Source: RGIG3528 sp045629005
GTDB taxonomy: Bacteria; Bacillota; Clostridia; Lachnospirales; Lachnospiraceae
Length of the DNA stretch: 62,698 nucleotides
Assembly (NCBI GenBank): GCA_045629005.1
Contig: JAZQQJ010000011.1
Coordinates: forward strand, 1 to 62,698
Reading direction: 5' to 3'
The notes beneath the pieces are model-generated. The model was not told the DNA's origin and made no database searches. It saw nothing but the letters and a program-made list of their open reading frames with translations. The position numbers and the translations under genes were made by a program. Of this stretch, positions 8,356 through 16,190 are shown in pieces. Every line of letters starts with the position of its first letter. The first letter of the stretch is position 1.

Positions 8356-8928
8356 TTATTCGGTAAACTCGTTATCACGTATCGGAGTATTGTCCGCAGT
8401 ATGCTTGATTCTTGTTGTTGTAACGCCTCCCGCAACGTAGCTCCTGCCACACTCCGGGCATATGGCTGTGTGGAGACGAACCGATGCCGAGACAAGCTCT
8501 GCATTGGGCTTTCTTCCTTCCGCTACGGCATTTGCAACGTGTTCACGCTCATGTGCCATAACAACTGTTGCGGCAGCATCAGGGTCGATATGTGCAGGGG
8601 ACTTAAAAGAGACGTTCGATTCATTTGACCCGTCAACATACTTTCTGTTCTCGCATGTTTCACATTTTTCAATACCGAGTCTCTTTTTAATCTTTTCTGC
8701 AGCAGTATCGGAGTCCATACGCTCCTGTGCAATCTCACGCTCTTTTTCAATCTGCGCGGGCGTTTTTCCGACTCTTTCGGTCTGTGCATTTGAGAAGACC
8801 TCCGGCACCTCCTGTACTGGATTAACACGTCCGGCATTTACCGAAGCGTTAACCGCCGTTTTTTCAGCGCCATGCACATAAGAGGAACCATATCCTATAT
8901 TACTGTATCCTGATAATGCATCAATCAT
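8356..8928 (-). CDS. HExxH-containing protein, SprA-related metalloprotease-like
   Basis: The 190-residue protein has no signal peptide. The N-terminus is low in structure, followed by a charged helix (residues 58-85), a CETCENRKYVDGS segment, and a metal-binding type sequence AHEREHVANA near residue 126 matching HExxH. A second cysteine pair, ICPECGRSY, follows. This organisation resembles the SprA-related/CJM1_0395 putative metalloprotease family, whose function is not settled. The ATG at 8928 is preferred over the one at 8934 because GGAG (8939-8936) is correctly spaced only for 8928. A sigma-A promoter precedes it. Confidence 0.75.
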   Translation of the reverse strand: MIDALSGYSNIGYGSSYVHGAEKTAVNASVNAGRVNPVQEVPEVFSNAQTERVGKTPAQIEKEREIAQERMDSDTAAEKIKKRLGIEKCETCENRKYVDGSNESNVSFKSPAHIDPDAAATVVMAHEREHVANAVAEGRKPNAELVSASVRLHTAICPECGRSYVAGGVTTTRIKHTADNTPIRDNEFTE

Positions 8929-9013
8929 AAGCATACTCCGTTCGTATGAAATGAACCACCTTTTGTAAGGGCATTATCCTTTGCAAAAGAATCCTAAATA
9001 AGAATACGCTTTA

Positions 9014-9042
9014 ATTATACTACCATTGTAGACTTTTGTAAA
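9014..9042 (-). promoter_or_regulatory. Sigma-A promoter of the HExxH protein gene
   Basis: Minus-strand TTTACA (9042-9037), a 17-base spacer and TATAAT (9019-9014) lie directly after the stop of the upstream EF-hand-like gene, about 80 bases ahead of the start at 8928. Confidence 0.75.
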
Positions 9043-9046
9043 GATA

Positions 9047-10246
9047 TTACAAAGTAAGGTCAACGTGCTGTACCGTGCCTGCACCGCCGGATTCTTTAAG
9101 GAAAACGCCTGTGCTTCTTACAAAGCCCATGGAGCTGTTCGACTTGTCATTAAGTGAGAACTGAGTGCCAACCTTGCCAAGATAAATTGCACCAACATCA
9201 GCTGTCTTAAGATCGACAAGTGTCATATTTCCTTTTTCATCCTTTGTCCAAAGCTTAAGCTTATTGAATACGGAATCATTCTCGTCAATCCAGCCGTTTC
9301 CGTCCTCGTCATATTCTGCGAGATCCTTGAAACCATCACCGGATTTTGTTCCGAAGAGCTCGTTGCCGTCATCGATTGTTCCGTTTCCGTTCTTATCAAG
9401 AGCGAGGAATCCGCTTCCCTGTGCAAGCTGTGAAATCTCTTCCTTTTCTCCGTCAGCATCAAGGTCAAAGAGGAAGGTCTGGTCTTCAAGTCCTGTAAAT
9501 CCCGCATCGGCATTTATTACAAGCGGATCGCAGACATAATACTTTTCCTGTGTAAAGCTTTCGTAAGTTGCACAGAAAGAACGTGACATCTCAAGAGTCA
9601 CATTAAAATCTATGCTTCTGCCGTCTGCTGTCTTTACGGTTCCGACTGACTGAAATGCTGTATTTTCGGTTTCCATGTAAAATGCAGACTGAACTGTTGT
9701 GCGTACCCATGTGGCATTGCTGAGTCTTCCGGGATTAGCCACAGGATTAATTTCTCCGGCAATTGCATTATCGGCAGGTGCTTCACCGCAAATGCCTACA
9801 TTTCCGGAGCCTGCACTTGTACCGACATTCTTCATGTCTTTGGCAAGCTTATCAATCTCTTTTGCATTATCCCTGCCGGGCTTTCCATGACGGAGAAGCT
9901 CAAGAATACGCTTCATAATTTCAATTCGGAGTTCTTCGGGGGATTTTGCACTTTCAGGCTGTTTTGCCTCAACCTTATGCTTTCTGAGGCTCTCAAGGTA
10001 ATTGTCCATCATATCCTTGGCATTCTTCTTCTGATTTTCCTTGTTAGCCTTTTTTTCTTCCTTTTCAGCTTTTTCTTTCTCGTCAACAACGTCCTGAAGC
10101 TGTTTTGCTTTGGACTTACCTGTGTCTGACAAATCTAATTTTGCTGCATCTTCGGATTTCTGCTGGATTGAAACAGACTCATATTTTTCATACGAAAAAT
10201 ATGTGCGCTCTGACTGCATAGAAACGTTACTCGACTGTATCTTCAT
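9047..10246 (-). CDS. Cytosolic protein with EF-hand-like calcium-binding loops
   Basis: The 399-residue protein has no signal peptide. Residues 50-120 are a very charged coiled-coil-like stretch rich in K and E. The C-terminal half has several Dx[DN]xDG-type loops: DLDADGEKEEI, DKNGNGTIDDGNELFG and DEDGNGWIDEND, as in EF-hand/dockerin-like calcium sites. The Shine-Dalgarno AAGGAGG fits the ATG. A near-consensus sigma-28 promoter lies about 75 bases upstream, which suggests expression with flagellar late genes. I do not recognise a named family; a motility or surface-associated role is inference from the promoter. Confidence 0.8.
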   Translation of the reverse strand: MKIQSSNVSMQSERTYFSYEKYESVSIQQKSEDAAKLDLSDTGKSKAKQLQDVVDEKEKAEKEEKKANKENQKKNAKDMMDNYLESLRKHKVEAKQPESAKSPEELRIEIMKRILELLRHGKPGRDNAKEIDKLAKDMKNVGTSAGSGNVGICGEAPADNAIAGEINPVANPGRLSNATWVRTTVQSAFYMETENTAFQSVGTVKTADGRSIDFNVTLEMSRSFCATYESFTQEKYYVCDPLVINADAGFTGLEDQTFLFDLDADGEKEEISQLAQGSGFLALDKNGNGTIDDGNELFGTKSGDGFKDLAEYDEDGNGWIDENDSVFNKLKLWTKDEKGNMTLVDLKTADVGAIYLGKVGTQFSLNDKSNSSMGFVRSTGVFLKESGGAGTVQHVDLTL

Positions 10247-10316
10247 GGCGTTGTCCTCCTTGGACTGATGTGTGAAGCGGAAATCCTTTTCCGCATAAGA
10301 TAGTTTTCTGATTTAT

Positions 10317-10343
10317 ATATCGGCATTTGTTTTTGAAACTTTA
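10317..10343 (-). promoter_or_regulatory. Sigma-28 (SigD/FliA) flagellar-type promoter
   Basis: On the minus strand TAAAGTTT (10343-10336), exactly 11 bases, then GCCGATAT (10324-10317). The known consensus is TAAAGTTT-N11-GCCGATAA (B. subtilis SigD: TAAA-N15-GCCGATAT). It faces the EF-hand-like gene starting at 10246. Confidence 0.85.
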
Positions 10344-10411
10344 TACCTTCTGCAAAAAAAAATTTTTTCAGCATAATACAGAGGTTATTTTACTGTTCGC
10401 ACACCACAATA

Positions 10412-10446
10412 CAAAAAAATCAGGGCAGAATCTCCACCCTGATTTA
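10412..10446 (-). terminator. Intrinsic terminator of pfkA
   Basis: On the minus strand AAATCAGGG pairs with CCCTGATTT and is followed by a run of T. It lies 17 bases after the pfkA stop. Confidence 0.9.
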
Positions 10447-10462
10447 AAGCGTTTTTAAGTGA

Positions 10463-11437
10463 TTATCTTGAAAGCTTTGCGGACATAGAAAGAAGGAACG
10501 GATCAAGCTGTTTCTTCATAGCAAGAGCCTCGTCAATATCAAAATCTACGAACTCACCGTTCTTGTAAGCTACAACTCTGTTTGACTTGCCGTCACAAAG
10601 AAGCTCAACTGCCATAGAGCCCATAGCTGATGCAAAAACTCTGTCCTTTGCCGTCGGGCTTCCGCCACGCTGGATGTGACCGATGATTGTTGCTCTTGTC
10701 TCGATGCCTGTAGCTGCCTCGATACGGTCTGCCATACGGTAGGAATTACCGATACCTTCGGCATTGATGATGATGTGATGCTTCTTACCGATTCTCTTTC
10801 TCTCGAGAATGCTGTTTACAATCTTTCTCTCATCGTAGTTATCAAGTTCGGGAAGAAGAATCTCCTCTGCACCGTTTGCGATACCGCACCAAAGAGCAAT
10901 GTAGCCTGCACGACGTCCCATAACCTCAATGATGGAAACACGCTCATGGCTTGTGGATGTATCACGTACTTTGTCGATAGCATCCATAGCTGTATTAACT
11001 GCTGTATCGAAACCGATTGTATAATCTGTACAGGAAATATCAAGATCGATTGTACCGGGAACACCTATTGTATTGATGCCACGCTTTGCAAGCTCACGTG
11101 CACCCTTGAAGGAACCGTCACCACCGATAACAACAAGACCCTCGATGCCGTACTTTTTACATACTTCAGCACCTCTGTCCTGACCTTCAGGTGTTGTGAA
11201 TTCTTTACAACGTGCGGTAAAAAGCTTTGTACCGCCCTTCTGGATGATATCTGAAACACTCTTGGCATCCATGTCATCGATATCTTCTTCGAGAAGACCT
11301 GCATAACCACGATTGATGCCCTTAACCGAAAGACCGTTTGAAAGTGCTGTACGCACAACTGCACGGATTGCAGCGTTCATTCCGGGTGCATCTCCGCCGC
11401 TCGTAAGAATGCCGATTGTTTTAACTTCGCTAGCCAT
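10463..11437 (-). CDS. pfkA: 6-phosphofructokinase
   Basis: PfkA phosphorylates fructose 6-phosphate in glycolysis. The 324-residue length and the motifs ILTSGGDAPGMNAAIR, GGDGSFKGA (Gly after GGD, typical of ATP rather than PPi use), EVMGRRAGYIAL and SPTAKDRV fit a classical bacterial ATP-dependent enzyme. One oddity: the active-site segment usually written GTIDND reads GTIDLD here, so the Asn between the two catalytic-site aspartates is Leu. The gene has its own promoter and terminator, so it is probably a single-gene unit downstream of dnaE. Confidence 0.96.
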   Translation of the reverse strand: MASEVKTIGILTSGGDAPGMNAAIRAVVRTALSNGLSVKGINRGYAGLLEEDIDDMDAKSVSDIIQKGGTKLFTARCKEFTTPEGQDRGAEVCKKYGIEGLVVIGGDGSFKGARELAKRGINTIGVPGTIDLDISCTDYTIGFDTAVNTAMDAIDKVRDTSTSHERVSIIEVMGRRAGYIALWCGIANGAEEILLPELDNYDERKIVNSILERKRIGKKHHIIINAEGIGNSYRMADRIEAATGIETRATIIGHIQRGGSPTAKDRVFASAMGSMAVELLCDGKSNRVVAYKNGEFVDFDIDEALAMKKQLDPFLLSMSAKLSR

Positions 11438-11484
11438 AAAAACCTCCTGGAATTCCTTATTGGAATTTCCTATTCAAGTAAAGT

Positions 11485-11513
11485 ATTGTAAATCATATAT
11501 CTTCATTTGTAAA
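11485..11513 (-). promoter_or_regulatory. Sigma-A promoter of pfkA
   Basis: Minus-strand TTTACA (11513-11508), 17 bases, TACAAT (11490-11485). The leader contains two GGAATTCC-like palindromic blocks (about 11449-11470) before the AGGAGG site of pfkA. Confidence 0.75.
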
Positions 11514-11609
11514 GAACACAAGCGAAATTTTTAAGGAAATTACGGTAACAATTGAGTAAATTGTCATAATAAACCAAGGAAATAACTGACATCTAACAAA
11601 ATTGATTCA

Positions 11610-14600
11610 TCAATACGTTATTTTTACCTGCTCTTCACCATAGATGGCTACCAGTCTGTCAAAAAGGTCTCCTGACAAATCCACGGAAAGATTTTTCGGA
11701 AGCGTGTACATTTGATGCTCTTCTTCAAGGAATATTATAGCCGACGATCTGCCGTCACTCGCCTTTAATATGCTGAGAAGATTTGACTCACATGCATCAT
11801 ATTGAGGTTTGTTTTTAAACTTAATCCAAAGTTTTCCCGGAATGTCATCAAGACGCTGAATTTTAGAAACAAGAAGCTTTGCGCCTCCGCTTCTTTCATC
11901 GTAGGAAACGCGTCCTGTCATAAGCACTTTTTCATCGGGCATGAGATATACTCTGTTTCTTTCATAATCCTTCGGGAACAGAACCACCTCCATCGAGCCG
12001 TACAAGTCTGAAAGGGTTGCGGTTGCCATAGGCTGATTTGTTCTTGTTGTCCTCTTTTGGACATCAACTATCATTCCGCCCACGGATGCTTCTGCATTGT
12101 CTGCAAGCTTTACATCGCCCGTTTCCTCATCTGCTTTAAAATCCTTCGATGTTGCGGTGGAATGCTTTTTCAAAAGCTCCTCATATTTTTCAAGAGGGTG
12201 ACCGCTGACATAAAGGTCAAGCACTTCTTTCTCCAGGGCAAGCAGCTCATCCTTTGAGTACTCACCCACGTTGGGAAGCGGCGTTTCCATCGCTTCTCTT
12301 TCTTCCTGCGGCATAAAATCAAAGAATGACATCTGCCCGGTTATAGCCTTTTTATTGTCAAGCGCAGCCTGGTCCATAATAACCTGGTAAACGCTTAAAA
12401 GCTGTTTTCTTGTTCCCGGAACAGAATCAAAAGCACCTGCTTTTATAAGATTCTCAACGACACGTTTGTTAACGCCTGTATTAAGCGTTCTGTCGACAAA
12501 ATCCTTCAAAGAAGTGAACGGTCCGTTTGCTTCTCTTTCGGCTTTAACATCTAAGATAACCTGACGTCCCACTCCCTTGATTGCTGACATGCCATATCTT
12601 ATGCAATTATCCTTAACGGTAAACCCGACATCACTCTCATTTACATCAGGCTGTAAAACGGAAACACCCATCTTTCTGCAGGAAAGCATATATTCTGTAA
12701 CCTTTCCCGTATTATCCATAATGGATGTCATAAGAGCGGCCATATATTCAACAGGATGATAGTACTTAAGATAAGCCGTTCTGTAAGCAACAACCGCATA
12801 GCAGGCAGCATGTGCCTTATTGAAGGCGTACTTTGCGAAGTCTGTCATCTCGTCGAAGATTTTGTTGGCTATTTCTTCGGAAATTCCGCGAGCCTTACAT
12901 CCCGGAACGTTTGCCTCGGCATTACCGTTTACGAAATTGAAACGTTCCTCTGCCATAACCTTGGCCTTTTTCTTTGCCATGGCACGACGTACAAGGTCGC
13001 TTCGTCCATAGGAATAACCTGCAAGATCACGTACAATCTGCATAACCTGTTCCTGATAAACAATACATCCGTATGTTCCTTCAAGAATGTGTCTGAGTTC
13101 TTCGCATTCATAGGTGATTGAACTCTGATCCTGTTTACCGGCAATATACTTCGGAATGAAATCCATGGGACCCGGTCTGTACAAAGAAATACCGGCAATA
13201 ACTTCTTCAAGCGAAGACGGCTTCAGCTCCTTCATGAAGCCCGTCATTCCGCCGCTTTCAAGCTGGAATACGCCGTCGGTTTTTCCTGAAGAAATCATAT
13301 CATATATATTTTTGTCTTCGTATGATATCGAATCTATATCCAGGAGTTCTTCTCCCGGCTTTTTATTTGCATTGACAAAGTCTACGGCATTTTTAATTAC
13401 CGTAAGCGTTCTGAGGCCAAGGAAGTCCATTTTAAGAAGTCCAAGTTCCTCAAGCGTTGTCATGGTAAACTGCGTTGTAACCGCGCCGTCACTTCCGCAC
13501 GAAAGCGGGACATAATCCCAGACAGGCGCATTACTGATAATAACACCGGCAGCATGCATCGATGTATGGCGCGGAAGTCCTTCGAGCTTCATTGCCATCT
13601 TAAGAAGGTAAGCAACCTGTTCATCCGAATCACGGAGTTCACGAAGCTCACTCGAATGTTCAAGCGCTATGCCTATCGTAACTTCCTTTATGTCGGGAAT
13701 AACATTGGGAATAAGCTTTGCTACGGCATCGACCTGTGCGTATGGCATATCAAGAGCACGTCCGACGTCACGGATTGCATTCTTGGCTGCCATTGTACCG
13801 AACGTAACAATCTGGCAGACACGGTCGGAGCCATATTTCTGTACAACGTAATCAATAACCTCCTGGCGTCTTTCATAGCAGAAATCGATATCGAAATCGG
13901 GCATTGAAACACGCTCGGGATTCAGGAATCTTTCAAAAAGAAGATTGTATTTAATGGGATCGATGTCAGTAATGCCAAGTGCATATGCAGCTATACTTGC
14001 GGCACCGCTTCCTCGTCCGGGACCAACCGGAATATCATGATCCTTTGCGAATTTAATGAAATCATAAACTATGAGATAATAGTCAACAAAGCCCATCGTA
14101 TGGACTACGTTAAGCTCATAGTCAAGCCTTTCCTGAAGTTCCTTGGTAACCGTGCCGTAACGCTTCACCATGCCTTCAGCGCAAAGATGCTGAATATATG
14201 TCCATGCATCATAGCCTTCGGGGACATCGTACTTAGGAAGTTTATAATTACCGAACACATAGTCATAATGACATCTGTCCGCGATTTTCTGTGTATTTTC
14301 AAGTGCTTCGAGACAGTATGGGAAAAGCTCTGCCATTTCTTCCGCAGATTTTAGGTAGAACTGTCCGCCTTCATAGCGCATTCTGTCCTCATCCTGAACC
14401 TTTTTCTGCGTCTGAATGCAGAGAAGAATATCATGCGCCTCCGCATCTTCAGCATAGATGTAGTGGGAATCGTTTGTGCAGACGAGATCGATGCCTGTTT
14501 CGTCGTGCATACGCATAAGCATTGTATTGACGGTCTTCTGCTCCGGAATGCCATGATCCTGAAGTTCAAGGAAGAAGTTTCCTTTGCCGAAAATACGTTC

Positions 14601-15086
14601 GAAACGAAGTGCGGCTTCTTTTCCTTCCTCATACATGCCACGTTTCAGATATGTAGCCACTTCACCTGCAAGACAGGCTGAGAGACAAATTAAGCCTTCA
14701 TGGTACTGTTCAAGCACTTCCATGTCGACTCTCGGCTTATAGTAGTAGCCTTCGGTAAAGCCTATGGATACTATTTTAATAAGATTCCGGTAACCTGTTT
14801 CATTTTCCGCAAGAAGAATGAGATGACGATATCTGTCGTCGGACATGGAACCGCTCTTTTCGAAACGTGAGCCCGGAGCAACGTACACTTCACAGCCTAT
14901 GACAGGATTAATGCCTGCCGCCTTGCAGGCACGCCAAAAATCGACACAGCCGTACATGACTCCATGGTCCGTGATGGCAAGTGCAGTCTGTCCAAGCTCC
15001 TTTGCACGTGCAACAAGCTCATTTATCTTTGCTGAGCCGTCGAGAAGCGAATATTGTGTATGTACATGTAAATGACAAAAATTCAT
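11610..15086 (-). CDS. dnaE: DNA polymerase III alpha subunit DnaE
   Basis: DnaE is a replicative polymerase subunit. From the ATG at 15086 the protein has 1158 residues. Domains in order: PHP domain (CHLHVHTQYSLLDG at the N-terminus with histidines intact), C-family polymerase core with the catalytic aspartates in SMPDFDIDF near residue 400, tandem helix-hairpin-helix region (about 780-860) and a C-terminal OB fold (about 985-1060). A frame-extended start 10 codons upstream is read through an intrinsic-terminator-like hairpin and is less likely. The Shine-Dalgarno GAGG sits in the 3' arm of that hairpin, 8 T residues from the ATG. Confidence 0.95.
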   Translation of the reverse strand: MNFCHLHVHTQYSLLDGSAKINELVARAKELGQTALAITDHGVMYGCVDFWRACKAAGINPVIGCEVYVAPGSRFEKSGSMSDDRYRHLILLAENETGYRNLIKIVSIGFTEGYYYKPRVDMEVLEQYHEGLICLSACLAGEVATYLKRGMYEEGKEAALRFERIFGKGNFFLELQDHGIPEQKTVNTMLMRMHDETGIDLVCTNDSHYIYAEDAEAHDILLCIQTQKKVQDEDRMRYEGGQFYLKSAEEMAELFPYCLEALENTQKIADRCHYDYVFGNYKLPKYDVPEGYDAWTYIQHLCAEGMVKRYGTVTKELQERLDYELNVVHTMGFVDYYLIVYDFIKFAKDHDIPVGPGRGSGAASIAAYALGITDIDPIKYNLLFERFLNPERVSMPDFDIDFCYERRQEVIDYVVQKYGSDRVCQIVTFGTMAAKNAIRDVGRALDMPYAQVDAVAKLIPNVIPDIKEVTIGIALEHSSELRELRDSDEQVAYLLKMAMKLEGLPRHTSMHAAGVIISNAPVWDYVPLSCGSDGAVTTQFTMTTLEELGLLKMDFLGLRTLTVIKNAVDFVNANKKPGEELLDIDSISYEDKNIYDMISSGKTDGVFQLESGGMTGFMKELKPSSLEEVIAGISLYRPGPMDFIPKYIAGKQDQSSITYECEELRHILEGTYGCIVYQEQVMQIVRDLAGYSYGRSDLVRRAMAKKKAKVMAEERFNFVNGNAEANVPGCKARGISEEIANKIFDEMTDFAKYAFNKAHAACYAVVAYRTAYLKYYHPVEYMAALMTSIMDNTGKVTEYMLSCRKMGVSVLQPDVNESDVGFTVKDNCIRYGMSAIKGVGRQVILDVKAEREANGPFTSLKDFVDRTLNTGVNKRVVENLIKAGAFDSVPGTRKQLLSVYQVIMDQAALDNKKAITGQMSFFDFMPQEEREAMETPLPNVGEYSKDELLALEKEVLDLYVSGHPLEKYEELLKKHSTATSKDFKADEETGDVKLADNAEASVGGMIVDVQKRTTRTNQPMATATLSDLYGSMEVVLFPKDYERNRVYLMPDEKVLMTGRVSYDERSGGAKLLVSKIQRLDDIPGKLWIKFKNKPQYDACESNLLSILKASDGRSSAIIFLEEEHQMYTLPKNLSVDLSGDLFDRLVAIYGEEQVKITY

Positions 15087-15112
15087 AAAAAAAACCTCAC
15101 ACGAATGTGAGG
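15087..15112 (-). terminator. Terminator hairpin that contains the dnaE ribosome binding site
   Basis: On the minus strand CCTCACA-TTCG-TGTGAGG is followed by eight T, and the very next base is the A of the dnaE ATG. This looks like the terminator of the hprK-crh operon. The only Shine-Dalgarno for dnaE (GTGAGG) is its 3' arm. Confidence 0.75.
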
Positions 15113-15114
15113 TC

Positions 15115-15120
15115 ATTATA
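15115..15120 (-). promoter_or_regulatory. Candidate dnaE -10 element
   Basis: A perfect TATAAT on the minus strand directly precedes the terminator hairpin; no good -35 is seen, the region being A/T-rich. Initiation 7 bases downstream (about 15108) would leave out most of the 5' arm of the hairpin and free the dnaE ribosome binding site. Confidence 0.45.
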
Positions 15121-15159
15121 TCATTTCTTTTTCAAAATAAAAATCATTTTATAAATAAA

Positions 15160-15414
15160 TTAACAGCCTGTGAGGAGCTTTTCAACTTCGGAAATTGCTT
15201 CCTTTTCATCTTCTCCGTTTGCAGTAACAGCTACAACTTCACCGTCGATGATTCTGAGTGTCATAACGCCCATAATGCTCTTAGCGTTAATCTGCTTTTC
15301 CTGCTGCTCAACGTATACTACAGATGAATATCTGCTTGCTGTCTGTACAAGAAGTGCTGCGGGTGCAGCTGTCAGTCTTTTGGTCTTTGCAATGGTAATC
15401 TCTTTTCTTAACAT
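15160..15414 (-). CDS. crh: Crh-like HPr paralogue lacking the phospho-histidine
   Basis: The 84-residue protein has the HPr fold but the active-site segment, normally LHARPA, reads LTAAPA: position 15 is Thr instead of His and position 17 is Ala instead of Arg. The regulatory serine is kept at exactly position 46 (NAKS46IMGVM). It therefore cannot carry sugar-PTS phosphate from enzyme I but could be phosphorylated by HPr kinase, as B. subtilis Crh is. It lies at the end of the hprK-rapZ-whiA operon; in B. subtilis crh also follows yvcJ(rapZ)-yvcK-whiA. It overlaps whiA by 7 bases. Automatic annotation would probably call it HPr. Confidence 0.85.
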   Translation of the reverse strand: MLRKEITIAKTKRLTAAPAALLVQTASRYSSVVYVEQQEKQINAKSIMGVMTLRIIDGEVVAVTANGEDEKEAISEVEKLLTGC

Positions 15415-16190
15415 TTAAGTCCCTCCGCTGTCTCGATTATCTTTTCCATTCGGTGATTAACCCCGGACCTGCCAAGTTTTGGCTCCATGAGTTCTCCAAG
15501 CTCAGAAAGCGACTTTTCAGGATACATTAATCTAAGTTCTGCGACTTCCCTTAACTGTTCATTAAGTGAATCAAGGCCCACCGTTTCTTCTATAATCCTT
15601 ATGGCCTCACACTGTTTCTGTGAAGCATTGACGGTTTTTCGAAGATTAGCCGTCTCGCAATTGCACTGACGGTTAATATTTCCTCTTACGCTCTTGTAAA
15701 TACGTTCATTTTCAAAAGTCATAAGGGAAACATGAGCTTCCATAACATTCAGCATATCGCTGATTTTATCGGCATCTTTGAGGTATACGCTGTACTTTCC
15801 GCGTCTGTCCGATATCTTCCCGTCGATATCAAACTCCTGCATCAGTGTGCATATAAGCTCTGCCTCAAAGCGTGACGAACATTTGATTTCGAAATGATAG
15901 TCACCTTTTGGGTTGTTGATTGTACCTCCCGCAGCAAAAGCTCCTCTCAGAAAACTTCGCTTACAGCATGTTCTCTGAAGGAAGGAATCCTCAAGTTTAG
16001 TGCTTGGGAGTTTATCGGTTAATGATTTTATGTCAGAGATATCCGTTTTGTCAATATCAATTTTCCAAAGCTCCGGTTTATCTTCACCGTGCGATATCAA
16101 AACGGCACCTGCGGTGTCTGCAATTTTACAATGCTTTGACAGCGGGACAACGGTCATTAATTCTTTTTTTACTTCATCCGTAAATGACAT
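15408..16190 (-). CDS. whiA: WhiA-family DNA-binding protein
   Basis: WhiA proteins combine a LAGLIDADG-homing-endonuclease-like domain with a C-terminal helix-turn-helix and influence cell division and chromosome segregation in Firmicutes. Conserved segments are KRSFLRGAFAAGGTI near residue 78 and the C-terminal SLSELGELMEPKLGRSGVNH. At 260 residues it is shorter than the roughly 310-320 usual in Bacilli, with a shortened N-terminal domain. Its ATG overlaps the rapZ stop region and the 3' end overlaps crh by 7 bases. YvcK, usually between rapZ and whiA, is missing here. Confidence 0.9.
   Translation of the reverse strand: MSFTDEVKKELMTVVPLSKHCKIADTAGAVLISHGEDKPELWKIDIDKTDISDIKSLTDKLPSTKLEDSFLQRTCCKRSFLRGAFAAGGTINNPKGDYHFEIKCSSRFEAELICTLMQEFDIDGKISDRRGKYSVYLKDADKISDMLNVMEAHVSLMTFENERIYKSVRGNINRQCNCETANLRKTVNASQKQCEAIRIIEETVGLDSLNEQLREVAELRLMYPEKSLSELGELMEPKLGRSGVNHRMEKIIETAEGLKC

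Noticed and set aside
13554..13907. Plus-strand open frame antisense to dnaE
   Set aside because: It is the shadow of the conserved polymerase core and has no ribosome binding site or family motif; the same holds for the other long antisense frames in the window.
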